Shown: piece after piece, positions 6,805 to 16,172 of the stretch
Layout: every line of letters starts with the position of its first letter
Numbering within the stretch: position 1 is the stretch's first letter
Assembly (NCBI RefSeq): GCF_000154725.1
Contig: NZ_DS544873.1
Location: forward strand, 3,633,339 to 3,697,338
DNA: 64,000 nt
DNA from: Kordia algicida OT-1
GTDB lineage: Bacteria > Bacteroidota > Bacteroidia > Flavobacteriales > Flavobacteriaceae
Direction of reading: 5' to 3'
Translations under genes and position numbers: made by a program
The notes under the pieces: generated by a model
Told to the model about the DNA's origin: nothing
What the model saw: only the letters and a program-made list of their open reading frames with translations
Databases searched by the model: none

Positions 6805-7671
6805 ATGAACAAACAACGCATTTTTGTATATATCGTTTTGGCAATGATTGCCGTATGCACTTGGATTTTTTCAACACCGAGCAAAGCAGAAACAGAATTT
6901 TCAGAGAAGGTAAAAATTGCATTACGCGATGTTGGAAACAAATTATTATTGTCTGAAAAAGATAGCACATCGTTAATTTTACCCGTGGTAGAAATTTCTA
7001 AAGCGAAATACGAATTGTCGTTTCAAAACCCACTTCAATTTGAGCCAAACAACATGGTTTTTATCATGGAGCAAAGTTTTATACAATCGCAATTGCCATT
7101 GGCATATCTTGTAGAGGTGATTCAATGTGATGACGAACAAGTTGCGTATAGTTTTTTGGTAACAGCGCAGGAAGAAAGCACGATTATTCCATGTAACGGA
7201 CGTTGGTTACCTAAAAATTGTTATAAAATTCAAGTGCGATTTACGGAGAAAACAGTCACTTTTTGGAATGTTTCAACTGTAATCTATATTTTTCTTTTTA
7301 TTATTTTCATTGTGATGGAATTGTTCTTCTTCCGAAAAAAGCCTGTTGCAACTTCCATAGAAAATGACGAAACCTTCGCTACAATTGGTAGTTTTTATTT
7401 TTATCCGACACAAAATAAATTGGTAAAACAAGCTACAGAAATCAATCTGTCGAAGAAAGAATGTGAATTGTTGCAAATTTTTGCTGCAAATCTAAATCAA
7501 GTCGTGACGCGTGATGAACTTACTAAGAAAGTTTGGGAAGATAATGGCGTGATTGTGGGTAGAAGTTTAGACACCTACATTTCCAAACTCCGCAAAAAAC
7601 TAAAAGACGACGAACGCATTAAAATTACGAATGTGCATGGCGTTGGGTATAAATTGGAATTGGAGAGTTAG
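6805..7671 (+). CDS. Membrane-anchored winged-helix transcription regulator
   Basis: 288 residues from the ATG at 6805 (an earlier in-frame ATG at 6787 would add six residues). A hydrophobic segment near residues 5-22 is followed by an extracytoplasmic domain of about 130 residues with Cys pairs, a second membrane segment at about 154-177 (VSTVIYIFLFIIFIVMELFF), and a C-terminal OmpR/PhoB-type winged helix at about 200-288 (INLSKKECELLQIFAANLNQ, VTRDELTKKVW, SLDTYISKLRKKL, THV-like NVHGVGYKL). No receiver domain exists. It is a one-component sensor like CadC or ToxR but with the DNA-binding domain at the opposite end. Likely target: the divergent yceI-like operon. Confidence 0.85.
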   Translation: MNKQRIFVYIVLAMIAVCTWIFSTPSKAETEFSEKVKIALRDVGNKLLLSEKDSTSLILPVVEISKAKYELSFQNPLQFEPNNMVFIMEQSFIQSQLPLAYLVEVIQCDDEQVAYSFLVTAQEESTIIPCNGRWLPKNCYKIQVRFTEKTVTFWNVSTVIYIFLFIIFIVMELFFFRKKPVATSIENDETFATIGSFYFYPTQNKLVKQATEINLSKKECELLQIFAANLNQVVTRDELTKKVWEDNGVIVGRSLDTYISKLRKKLKDDERIKITNVHGVGYKLELES

Positions 7672-7684
7672 ATCTTTTAGACGT

Positions 7685-8052
7685 GGCTTTGCCTTTTAGA
7701 CGCGCTTTTGTTTTTAGATTGTCAGCTTTTTTAGATGATGTTTACAGTATATTTGAAACGTCTTTACGAGGAAGTATGACGAAGTAATCTGCTGAAATCA
7801 AAGTTCAAATTCAATTATGATACTAGCAGATTGCCACGAATTTTATCAAATTCTCGCAAGGACGTTTTCAAAGAAATTCCAAATGTCATATCGAGCATAT
7901 TATTTTACGTCTTTACGAGGAAGTATGACGAAGTAATCTGCTGAAATCAAAGTTTAATATTGAATATGAAAAGTTAAGGTATTAGGTTTTGGGAATTAGG
8001 CAGTTTCAAATAAATCCACAAAAGCGTAAGCAAAAATCTAAAAGGCAAAGCC
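7685..8052. repeat. Intergenic repeat block with 16-bp inverted ends
   Basis: The gene-free stretch 7672-8100 is flanked by a perfect inverted 16-mer, GGCTTTGCCTTTTAGA at 7685-7700 and its complement at 8037-8052. Inside are two direct copies of a 48-bp unit (7758-7805 and 7907-7954). No gene is visible. Confidence 0.75.
7758..7865. repeat. REP-like palindromic element, copy 1
   Basis: The left arm starts ACGTCTTTACGAG and reaches AATCTGC (7786-7792); the right arm starts GCAGATTGCCACG (7826-7838) and ends CTCGCAAGGACGT (7853-7865). The arms are imperfect reverse complements. A second left arm without a partner is at 7907-7954, and a diverged relative is at 57961-58056. Confidence 0.7.
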
Positions 8053-8100
8053 GTTCTAAAAGCGCAGCGGTCTAACATCTAATAGCGCTAGCGGTATATA

Positions 8101-9414
8101 TCAAAACTTCACATTCAACAACTCGCCACTCAACTGCAAAACGACTAATTCTGCCAATTTTGCGTTGTATTTTGCTTGGTTTCTGCTAAGTTCAGCATTT
8201 AGTAAATTTAGCTGTGCTTGTCGGAATTCAATGGAGTTAACTTGTCCAATTTTGAACTTTTCTTTTGAACGATCAAAGTTATTTTGCGCCGTTTTTATGT
8301 TTTCTATTTGCAACTCGTAAATCAGCACTTTGTTTTTATAATCATCCCAAGCATTGTTAAACTGACGTTCCAAATCGATTAAAATCTGTTCTTTTTGTAA
8401 TTGCTGATTTTCTAAAGCAATTTTAGCGTTTTTAACACGTGTTAAAGTGCTTCCGCCATCAAACAAATTCCAAGTCAAGTTTACGCCCGCAGAAAGTCCT
8501 GTATTGGTAGAAACGGCAACGAATGCAGCGGCATTATTATTATTTCGGTTCCAACCATAACTTCCCGTTAAACCAATGGTAGGTAAATATTGAGATCGAT
8601 TCGATTTTATATCTAACGAACTGATATTGATGTTTTTGTCAATTTGTAATAATGATACGTTATTTGCCTTGGTTTTTGTCCACAAATCTTCTTTATTTAA
8701 GTCAAAAAGGAAAGAAATAGTCGTATCAACATCAAATTCTTCGGGTAATTTATTTCCAACAATTACATTTAAATCGCGTTTAGCATTTATCAATTGTTGT
8801 TCAGTATTTACAATAGAAATGCTATCGTTATTAATATCAACTTGCGCGTTTAAGACATCCAATTTTGTATTCTGACCATATTCAAATTGATATTCCGATC
8901 GCACCAAACGATCTTTTGAAATTTGAAAAGTTTCTTTGATCGCATCCGTATTTTCAGAAAGTTGTGCTACCGAATAATACACTGAAAATAATTGCAATAC
9001 AGTATTTTCAATGGTTTCGCGCGCTTCTAGTTCTGTAAGTTGATATTGCTCTTTTAAACGTTTGTAATTGTACAAGCGTCCCAAACCATCAAAAAGTGTG
9101 TAGTTGAGGTTTACAGAAGCATTATAACGTGAACTTTCGGCACCATTTAAAACGGTTGTATTTCCATTAGAAAACTCGGCTTCTGTATTGTCTAAATTAT
9201 ACGTTGCGCCAGCATTTCCTGTCAAAGTTGGCAAATAGCCAGAATTGAAAATACTCGTATTATTTTCGGCAACTTTTACGGTATTACTAGCAATTTGAAT
9301 TCCGTAATTATGATCTAACGTTAGTAAAACGGCTTCATCTGGCGTAAGCACTTGTGCATTCATATAGATTCCGAAGAAAACTAAAATATAAGTTATGTAG
9401 CTTCTAGAGTTCAT
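8101..9414 (-). CDS. TolC-family outer membrane efflux protein
   Basis: 437 residues from the ATG at 9414; a longer frame to 9471 lies within the pump gene and lacks a signal peptide, while the 9414 start gives one (SYITYILVFFGIYMNAQ). The mature protein starts LTPDEAVLLTLDHNYGI and shows the two outer membrane efflux protein repeats, each with long coiled-coil helices and a beta segment (SLNYTLFDGLGRLYNYKR; GVNLTWNLFDGGSTLTRVKN). It forms the trimeric outer membrane channel of the efflux system. Its start overlaps the 3' end of the pump gene by 11 bases, so the order is membrane fusion protein, pump, channel in one operon. Confidence 0.93.
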   Translation of the reverse strand: MNSRSYITYILVFFGIYMNAQVLTPDEAVLLTLDHNYGIQIASNTVKVAENNTSIFNSGYLPTLTGNAGATYNLDNTEAEFSNGNTTVLNGAESSRYNASVNLNYTLFDGLGRLYNYKRLKEQYQLTELEARETIENTVLQLFSVYYSVAQLSENTDAIKETFQISKDRLVRSEYQFEYGQNTKLDVLNAQVDINNDSISIVNTEQQLINAKRDLNVIVGNKLPEEFDVDTTISFLFDLNKEDLWTKTKANNVSLLQIDKNINISSLDIKSNRSQYLPTIGLTGSYGWNRNNNNAAAFVAVSTNTGLSAGVNLTWNLFDGGSTLTRVKNAKIALENQQLQKEQILIDLERQFNNAWDDYKNKVLIYELQIENIKTAQNNFDRSKEKFKIGQVNSIEFRQAQLNLLNAELSRNQAKYNAKLAELVVLQLSGELLNVKF

Positions 9415-12400
9415 CTGTTTCGTTTTCGTTTGGTTCGTTAAGCGCTGTATTAGCTTCAGTATTTGTATCAATTGTTGTTTCAGAAATTGTTGCTGCCAAT
9501 GCTCTTTTTCTTTTGTCTTCTAGGAGTTGTTCTTCATGTCGTTGTTCTCTTACTACACGTTCTACTTCTTCTTTGGTAATGTCTCTGTTGTAGTACAACC
9601 ATTTTCCGTTTTGTTTGATATAATTGCTAAACGATAAGAAAATTGGCAATGCAATTAAGGTTAATATGGTTGCAAAACCAATTCCGTACGCAATAGAAAT
9701 TGCCATAGGTTTTAAAAATTGCGCTTGTCTACTTTTCTCAAAAATCAACGGAGCCAAACCTGCTACGGTTGTAATAGAAGTTAAAAAGATAGCTCTAAAA
9801 CGTGAACGACCGGCTTCGTATAATGCTTCGTTAAATACCATACCTTCACGTAAATTATTGTTGAATTTTCCAATTAAAACGAGTCCGTCATTGACCATAA
9901 TTCCAATTAAGGCAATAATTCCTAACATGGAAAGAATGTTTACAGGGAAATCGTGAATCCAATGTCCCCAAGCAACTGCTGGCAAACTCAGCGGAATGAG
10001 TAATAGTAATAAAAGTGGTTGACTGTAGCTTCTAAAGGTAAATGCAATGACAATATAAATTAAAATTAATACCGTAAGTCCTACAGGGCCAAGTGAATCC
10101 ATTAATTTATTACGTTCTCTGTTTTGACCTTCGTAGGAAGGTGTTACTGTTGGATAGCGCGATAAAATTTCGGGCATGATATCATTTTTGAGTTCTGCCA
10201 TAATATCGGTTGCACTTGTTTTTTTGGTGTCTTTAATATCTGCTGAAACCTGAATTTCGCGACGACCTTCCAAATGATTGATGGCAACTTCTCCACGCTG
10301 AATGCTGTAACTTGCAATTTCTTTTAAAGGAACACGTTGTCCACTTGGCGTGATGATACGCATATCGTCTAAATCATTGATGGAAGAACGATTTGGTCTG
10401 TCATAACGCACCCAAACTCGAATTTCATCTTGTCCGCGTTGAAAACGTTGTGCTTGCGCTCCAAAAAATGCCGATCGTACTTGTGTCATTACCGTTCGTA
10501 AGTTTAAGCCAACGGCATAGGCACTTTCGTTGAGTTGCAAACGTATTTCTTTGATTCCCGCAGGATCAGTGTCCGTAACATCTTTTAACAATACATTATT
10601 TTCTAGTACTTGTTTGAGTTCGGTTTTTACGGCTTTTAGTTCGGCAATATTATTTCCTAGTAAAGACACAGAAACTGGAAGTCCGCCGAAGTTTCCGCCA
10701 CTTCCATACACCAAGCTTTCAATACCAATTATGGGTCCGACAGCATCTTTTATTTGGTTGGAAACTAAGTCGGAAGTAATTTCATTTGGACGTTCTTCAC
10801 CTGGTAACAAGTTAATTTCTAACGAAGCCGTTGCCGCGCCAGGTCCAATTTTTCGGATCATATTTTCTACCAAATATTTCTCTGAATTTTCTCCTAAATA
10901 TTCGTTATTGATTTCTTTTGTAACAACTTTTGCCTTTTCTTCAATAAAAGAAATTATGCTGTCTGTTACTTTTTCATTGGTACCATTTGGCATATTGAGC
11001 GTAATGGTCACTCTATCGCTCGCGATTCTTGGGAAAAACGCACCTCTAATAATTCCGCCTTGAAAACTGGCTTGTGTTAAAATTAGAAAGACGATAAAAA
11101 ACGAAAAGGTTAAAAATTGATGTTTCAACGCAAATCTCAATGATGGACTGTACAGTTTGTCACGTAACCAAATCATAATAGCATCACCAAACTTGTTGAT
11201 GTAACGTAGTTTTGAAAATAGTCTTGGAAAAAAGCCTTTGGGTTCATTATTTTGAGCACGCAATGCTTTAGAATGTGCCAAATGCGCAGGTAAAATGATT
11301 AAAGCTTCTACCAAAGACACAATTAAGGTAAGCATAACTACTACAGAAACTTCTCCGAAAAAGTCACCAATTCTACCATCTAAAAATAGAAAAATACTAA
11401 ACGCTAGTATTGTGGTGACAATGGCAGAAATGATAGCTGGCAATACTTCCATAACACCATCAATTGCAGCTTCTTCAGGCGATTTTCCTTTTTCGTATTG
11501 TTGATAGATATTTTCTGCGATCACAATTCCATCATCCACCAAAATACCGATTACGATTATCATCCCGAAAAGCGATAATACATTGATGGTAACGTTAAAA
11601 TAACCCGCAAACATAAACATTCCTAAAAAGGCAACAGGCAAGCCAAAAGCTACCCAAAAAGCTAAGCGTGTATTGAGAAATAATGATAAAAATACGAGTA
11701 CTAACAACATTCCGATAATGGCGTTTTCCGTTAGTAATGCGGTACGTTGTACTAAAGTTGTTGATCGGTCATTGACAACATCCAAACGGACATTTTCATA
11801 TTTTTGATTAAATTCTTCAATATATTCTTTTGTTTTTTCTGCGGAAGAAATTAAATCTTCTGTATTGGTACTTGTAATACTAATATTGATTGATAAATTG
11901 CCGTTAAAGTAGTTGGCATTTGGCGTTTCAGAAAACTGATCGCGTACTTCGGCAACATCTTTTAAACGAATAATTCGTCCAGATGCATCTGATTTTACGA
12001 CTAAGTTTGACAACTCATCTGCATAATAGGAACGTGCATTGGCGCGAATTAAATATTCTTCAGCACTTGTTTTAATAGTTCCACCTGTAGTAATTAAACT
12101 CGCCTGATTGATAGCGTTTGATACTTCTGTAAACGACAAATCGTAAGCAAGTAAGTTAGCTTCGTTGATGGCAATTTCTATTTCTTCATCAGGATAACCT
12201 GAAATATTTATTTGCGAAATTCCATCAATACCACGCAAATCGTTTTCAATTTGGCGACCTATTTGTTTTAAAGTTGCTAGCGGAATTCCATCGCCACTTA
12301 TAGCAAAAGAAATCGTTTCTCGCACGGCTTCTCGTTTGGCAACCACCAATGGTTCCATACCTGTTGGGAAAGTAGGCACACGATCAACAGCATTTTTTAT

Positions 12401-12724
12401 TTCCAATAGCATAAAGTCAATATCTCGTCCTTTTTCGATTTCGATATTGATAACGCCACTATTTTCGTTGGATGTTGAGGTTACACGATCAACACCATTC
12501 AATCCTTTTAGATTGTCTTCTATCTTAAGAACAATTCCTTCTTCAATTTCTTGTGGAGAGGCACCGGGATACGTAATGTTGATGCTTACATTTTTGGAAT
12601 CTACCAGCGGAAAAAACGATGAGTTTAAAGTATAAGCGCCGTAAGCCCCAAAAAGACCAAACATAATTACGACAATGTTTACAGCAACACTGTGCTTTAT
12701 AAAGTAAGCAATAATTTTTCTCAT
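9404..12724 (-). CDS. RND-family efflux transporter permease
   Basis: 1106 residues. The AcrB/MexB-type fold is clear: N-terminal membrane helix (SVAVNIVVIMFGLFGAYGAY), porter domains, a helix with GILVDDGIVIAENIYQ (the proton-relay Asp pair) and its repeat in the second half, GIMVNDGLVLIGKF. The charged C-terminal tail of about 60 residues is longer than usual. It uses the proton gradient to drive substrates through the periplasm to the TolC-like channel. The start lies 3 bases after the fusion protein stop, and the 3' end overlaps the channel gene. Substrate cannot be read from sequence. Confidence 0.95.
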   Translation of the reverse strand: MRKIIAYFIKHSVAVNIVVIMFGLFGAYGAYTLNSSFFPLVDSKNVSINITYPGASPQEIEEGIVLKIEDNLKGLNGVDRVTSTSNENSGVINIEIEKGRDIDFMLLEIKNAVDRVPTFPTGMEPLVVAKREAVRETISFAISGDGIPLATLKQIGRQIENDLRGIDGISQINISGYPDEEIEIAINEANLLAYDLSFTEVSNAINQASLITTGGTIKTSAEEYLIRANARSYYADELSNLVVKSDASGRIIRLKDVAEVRDQFSETPNANYFNGNLSINISITSTNTEDLISSAEKTKEYIEEFNQKYENVRLDVVNDRSTTLVQRTALLTENAIIGMLLVLVFLSLFLNTRLAFWVAFGLPVAFLGMFMFAGYFNVTINVLSLFGMIIVIGILVDDGIVIAENIYQQYEKGKSPEEAAIDGVMEVLPAIISAIVTTILAFSIFLFLDGRIGDFFGEVSVVVMLTLIVSLVEALIILPAHLAHSKALRAQNNEPKGFFPRLFSKLRYINKFGDAIMIWLRDKLYSPSLRFALKHQFLTFSFFIVFLILTQASFQGGIIRGAFFPRIASDRVTITLNMPNGTNEKVTDSIISFIEEKAKVVTKEINNEYLGENSEKYLVENMIRKIGPGAATASLEINLLPGEERPNEITSDLVSNQIKDAVGPIIGIESLVYGSGGNFGGLPVSVSLLGNNIAELKAVKTELKQVLENNVLLKDVTDTDPAGIKEIRLQLNESAYAVGLNLRTVMTQVRSAFFGAQAQRFQRGQDEIRVWVRYDRPNRSSINDLDDMRIITPSGQRVPLKEIASYSIQRGEVAINHLEGRREIQVSADIKDTKKTSATDIMAELKNDIMPEILSRYPTVTPSYEGQNRERNKLMDSLGPVGLTVLILIYIVIAFTFRSYSQPLLLLLLIPLSLPAVAWGHWIHDFPVNILSMLGIIALIGIMVNDGLVLIGKFNNNLREGMVFNEALYEAGRSRFRAIFLTSITTVAGLAPLIFEKSRQAQFLKPMAISIAYGIGFATILTLIALPIFLSFSNYIKQNGKWLYYNRDITKEEVERVVREQRHEEQLLEDKRKRALAATISETTIDTNTEANTALNEPNENETDEL

Positions 12725-12727
12725 GAC

Positions 12728-13879
12728 TTACTCTGCGTTTTTAGTTTTGGTAATTTTTGCCTGCGTTTTTTGAGTTGTGTATGGTTTTACCAACATGCCT
12801 GCGTAAGCACCAGGAACCGATTTTGATAAGATGATTGTTCCATCAGGAATATTTTTTAAAACAGCTTTGGTATCAGAGAAATACACTGGAGTTACTTCTA
12901 TTACATCTAAAATACTGTCTCTTACCACAAAAATTTCATTGGTGTCAGAAACTAAATTTCGGTTTATTTCAATGGCATTTTCTTCTTCTTTTGCATTTAA
13001 GTTAGCTTCCAAATACATGCCTTCTTTTAGTGTTGCATCTTTTACTTCAATATAAGCAGTAATGGTTTGTGTAGAAGCGTCAATGCTTCCGTTTACACGA
13101 GAAACAACACCAGAAAAGCTTTCCGTATTATCAAGATTGTTTAGCGCTACTTTTTCGCCAACTTTTAAAAGACTTGCATATTTTTTGCTGAGGGCAACTT
13201 CCATTTCGTAGACAGCATCATCAATAAATTCTCCTAATTTTTGTCCGTTACGTACCAAAGAACCTTCTGTTACCAATGCTTCCGTGAGTATTCCTGAAAA
13301 TGGTGCACGAATGGTATATTTTGCCAATCGCTGTTCTAAATTTTTTACATTGTAATAGTTTGTGACAATATTTCGACCAGTAATAAAGTACTTTTCTTTC
13401 TCTGAAGACATTTCAGGAAGTTTCGGAGTTGTTTTATCTAAATTAAAACTTGTTAGGTATTTTTGCCACTTTGGATATACTTCTGGAAAATCTAATCGTA
13501 AATCGGGCATTATGGCAGAAATAGAATTGTATAAATTACTTTTAGAAGACTGCACATTTGCGTAGTATTCGGCAGCATCAATACGAATTAATGTTTGTCC
13601 TGCACGATACTTTTGTCCTGGCTTAAACAACTTTCCAGTTCCTTTAAAAATACCTTGTACTTCTGCATACAATTCTACACGACGCTTGGCAACAAGATTT
13701 CCATTTGCCGGAATAATGATTGGGATTGTTTTATTTTGAACGGTATCTGTATATACTGTTTTGATAACCTTTTCAGGTACAGGCCTTTTTTTCTTCTTGC
13801 TATTGGCAACGATGTTTCCAACATAAACAGCGCCTAAAATAAGAAGTACGCCAAGAACCGAAAGTACTATGTTTCGCAT
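12728..13879 (-). CDS. Efflux RND periplasmic adaptor (membrane fusion protein)
   Basis: 383 residues with an N-terminal membrane anchor (IVLSVLGVLLILGAVYVGNI), a divided lipoyl-like domain (VELYAEVQGIFKGTGKLFKP and YTIRAPFSGILTEALVTEGS) flanking a helical hairpin, and beta-barrel domains after it. It links the RND pump to the TolC-like channel. First gene of the operon that runs leftward to 8101. The gene-free stretch upstream should contain the promoter. Confidence 0.93.
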   Translation of the reverse strand: MRNIVLSVLGVLLILGAVYVGNIVANSKKKKRPVPEKVIKTVYTDTVQNKTIPIIIPANGNLVAKRRVELYAEVQGIFKGTGKLFKPGQKYRAGQTLIRIDAAEYYANVQSSKSNLYNSISAIMPDLRLDFPEVYPKWQKYLTSFNLDKTTPKLPEMSSEKEKYFITGRNIVTNYYNVKNLEQRLAKYTIRAPFSGILTEALVTEGSLVRNGQKLGEFIDDAVYEMEVALSKKYASLLKVGEKVALNNLDNTESFSGVVSRVNGSIDASTQTITAYIEVKDATLKEGMYLEANLNAKEEENAIEINRNLVSDTNEIFVVRDSILDVIEVTPVYFSDTKAVLKNIPDGTIILSKSVPGAYAGMLVKPYTTQKTQAKITKTKNAE

Positions 13880-14211
13880 TTGGTGGGATTATTTTGATGG
13901 TTTGACTGCAAATTTATCTATTAGTTTACTTTAAGACTCTTAAAAAAAACTTAATAAAATTTACAATCTATAAGAATGTAATTCAATTTGATGTATTTCA
14001 TAGATAGAATTCTTAGTAAAATATACCTTGATAATGTTAATTTTTATTGTATTTTAGGAAGTCAAAACGTATTTCTATTATAAGTAGTATACAAAATAAT
14101 CATAGTAAAATAAACGTTCGACGCCGTTTTTTGGCGTTTCATAGATAATTTTGCAATGATATAACATAAAAAATTTTGTCAAACCTTATAATTTTATACT
14201 TTTACACCGTT
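13880..14211. other. Divergent intergenic region with a small hairpin
   Basis: 332 bases between the efflux operon and the proline-rich peptide gene. AAACG TTCG ACGCC and GGCGTTT around 14113-14139 form a hairpin (ACGCC 14121-14125, GGCGT 14133-14137). The rest is AT-rich and no gene is visible. Confidence 0.4.
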
Positions 14212-14406
14212 ATGGCAAAGTTAAACCCAAAGACCCTGTTGTGTTTTGTTATAGTAGCATTTGCTTTTTTAACATCAACACACGCCCAAATCGTACCTCC
14301 GCCACCTGGACCGCCGCCTCCACCGGGATTCCCGATAGATGCTGGACTTATTGGTGTGCTAGCCGCTGGAGTTTTGTATGGTATACGGAAAAAAGTAAAA
14401 AAGTAA
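14212..14406 (+). CDS. Small PID-CTERM-type secreted protein
   Basis: 64 residues from the ATG at 14212 (an in-frame ATG at 14176 would add 12 residues before the signal). A signal peptide (TLLCFVIVAFAFLTSTHAQ) is followed by a short proline-rich mature part (VPPPPGPPPPPGF), then PIDAGLIGVLAAGVLYGIRK and a basic end. That last part, a PID motif, a hydrophobic helix and a Lys/Arg tail, is the layout of the PID-CTERM sorting domain of Flavobacteriia, similar in logic to other C-terminal anchors that are cleaved by a membrane protease. With so little between signal and anchor it may be a minimal substrate. Confidence 0.75.
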   Translation: MAKLNPKTLLCFVIVAFAFLTSTHAQIVPPPPGPPPPPGFPIDAGLIGVLAAGVLYGIRKKVKK

Positions 14407-15003
14407 CTACTTCAACAGCCCCTGAAGTCTTGCAACATATTTCCCTATAACATCAAATTCCAAATTTACAATTGAGCCAACTTTCATATATTGAAAGACT
14501 GTATGGCTATATGTGTATGGAATAATAGCAACCGAAAACGAATTTCTTTCCGAATTTACTACCGTCAAACTTGTACCATTTACTGTTATAGAACCTTTCT
14601 CGATAGTAATGTTATTTAATGACGAATCATACTCAAAAGTATAATACCAACTTCCGTTACTTTCTTCAACAGAAGTACATGTTGCCACTTGATCTACATG
14701 TCCTTGTACAATATGTCCGTCCAATCGATCACCTAATTTCATGGCGCGTTCCAAATTTACACGATCATTTACTTGCCAATTTCCGACATTGGTTTTATCT
14801 AAAGTTTCTTGAATTGCCGTTACGACATACGTGTTTTCATCAAGGTTTCTATCAACAACAGTCAGGCAAACACCATTATGTGCGACGCTTTGATCTATTT
14901 TTAATTCATTGGTCAAACCGCTCTGAACCGTAATGTGAAGGTTTTCTTTTTCGCGTTCCAAATGTGTAATCACACCTAATTCTTCAATAATCCCTGTAAA
15001 CAT
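14407..15003 (-). CDS. ribE: Riboflavin synthase alpha chain
   Basis: 198 residues in two similar lumazine-binding domains (about 1-97 and 98-198). It begins MFTGIIEELGVITHLE, with the conserved MFTG start, and holds NGVCLTVV, GHIVQGHVDQVA and NGTSLTVVN. The enzyme dismutates two 6,7-dimethyl-8-ribityllumazine molecules to riboflavin as a homotrimer. It is convergent with the peptide gene at 14212-14406, with no gap, and divergent from pdxA, which starts 57 bases away. Confidence 0.95.
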   Translation of the reverse strand: MFTGIIEELGVITHLEREKENLHITVQSGLTNELKIDQSVAHNGVCLTVVDRNLDENTYVVTAIQETLDKTNVGNWQVNDRVNLERAMKLGDRLDGHIVQGHVDQVATCTSVEESNGSWYYTFEYDSSLNNITIEKGSITVNGTSLTVVNSERNSFSVAIIPYTYSHTVFQYMKVGSIVNLEFDVIGKYVARLQGLLK

Positions 15004-15060
15004 CTATTAATTTAGTTAAATTTGCATGTAAAATTAAGAAATAAAAGTCTGAATACTTAG

Positions 15061-16107
15061 ATGAAGAAAGAGGAAAAAATAAAAGTAGGGATTTCAGTTG
15101 GTGACTTAAATGGTATTGGAACAGAGGTAATCTTGAAGACATTCAAAGACAATAGAATGTTAGAATTGTGTACGCCTGTTATTTTTGGTTCAACTAAAGT
15201 ATTATCATTTCAGAAGAAACATTTTAATACACATACAAATTTTCACGGTATTTCTCACGCTGATAAAGCGCAGCACGGAAAAATAAACGTAGTAAATATT
15301 ACGAAAGATCCAATTACGATTGAATACGGAAAATCGTCAGAAGAAGTTGGAAAATTTGCTATCAAATCTTTTACAGAAGCCACAAATGCCCTGAAAGAAG
15401 GCACAATAGATGTATTGGTTACGGCTCCTATCAACAAACACAATGTGCAGTCGGAAGATTTCAAATTTCCTGGACATACCGATTATTTAGGGCAAACCTT
15501 AGAAGGTGATAGTTTAATGTTGATGGTAAACGATACGTTACGCGTTGGTTTGCTAACCGATCATGTGGCAGTAAAAGATGTTTCTTCAGCAATCACTCCA
15601 GAACTGATAGAAAAAAAGGTAAACATTATATATAATACGTTAAAGCAGGATTTTGGAATTTCGAAACCAAAAATTGCTGTATTAGGCATCAATCCGCATG
15701 TTGGTGACAATGGTGTGATTGGTGTTGAAGATGATGAGGTATTAAAACCTACCTTAGAAAAAATAAAGAATCAAGGGAAATTAGTTTTTGGTCCGTACGC
15801 GGCTGATAGCTTTTTTGCTTCGAGTAATTATAAAAATTTTGATGCCATTTTAGCGGCGTATCACGATCAGGGACTCATTCCGTTTAAAACCTTATCATTT
15901 GGTCAAGGTGTCAACTTTACGGCAGGACTCAACAAAGTACGTACATCGCCCGATCATGGAACCGCATATGAAATTGCTGGAAAAAACAAAGCAGATCATA
16001 ACTCATTTAAGGAAGCGGTATTCACTGGAATACAGATTTTTAGAAACAGAAACATCTATAAAGAAATCGCGAAAAACCCTTTAAAAAAGCAGTCAAGCAA
16101 GATATAA
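15061..16107 (+). CDS. pdxA: 4-hydroxythreonine-4-phosphate dehydrogenase
   Basis: 348 residues. Motifs: GISVGDLNGIGTEVILK at the N-terminus, VTAPINKHNVQ and PGHTDYLGQTL in the middle, HVAVKDV, INPHVGDNG, and AAYHDQGLIPFKTLSFGQGV with the metal-binding His residues. PdxA oxidises 4-phosphohydroxy-L-threonine in the deoxyxylulose 5-phosphate dependent route to pyridoxal phosphate. The position beside ribE and ahead of the DUF177-rpmF pair is common in Flavobacteriaceae. A TAAATTTG box at 15017-15024 may be its -7 element. Confidence 0.95.
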   Translation: MKKEEKIKVGISVGDLNGIGTEVILKTFKDNRMLELCTPVIFGSTKVLSFQKKHFNTHTNFHGISHADKAQHGKINVVNITKDPITIEYGKSSEEVGKFAIKSFTEATNALKEGTIDVLVTAPINKHNVQSEDFKFPGHTDYLGQTLEGDSLMLMVNDTLRVGLLTDHVAVKDVSSAITPELIEKKVNIIYNTLKQDFGISKPKIAVLGINPHVGDNGVIGVEDDEVLKPTLEKIKNQGKLVFGPYAADSFFASSNYKNFDAILAAYHDQGLIPFKTLSFGQGVNFTAGLNKVRTSPDHGTAYEIAGKNKADHNSFKEAVFTGIQIFRNRNIYKEIAKNPLKKQSSKI

Positions 16108-16132
16108 ACAAAAAAATGTTAACAACTTAAGG

Positions 16133-16158
16133 TTGATTAAGAAAAATTTATATCTTTG
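16133..16158 (+). promoter_or_regulatory. Bacteroidota-type promoter of the DUF177-rpmF operon
   Basis: TATCTTTG at 16151-16158 fits the TAnnTTTG -7 element, with a TTG at 16133-16135 upstream as a possible -33 element, though the spacing is slightly short. Confidence 0.65.
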
Positions 16159-16172
16159 CACGCTCGAAACTG

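Noticed and set aside
14241-14450. Second open frame overlapping the PID-CTERM gene
   Set aside because: It is a shifted frame of the proline-rich stretch without signal peptide logic.
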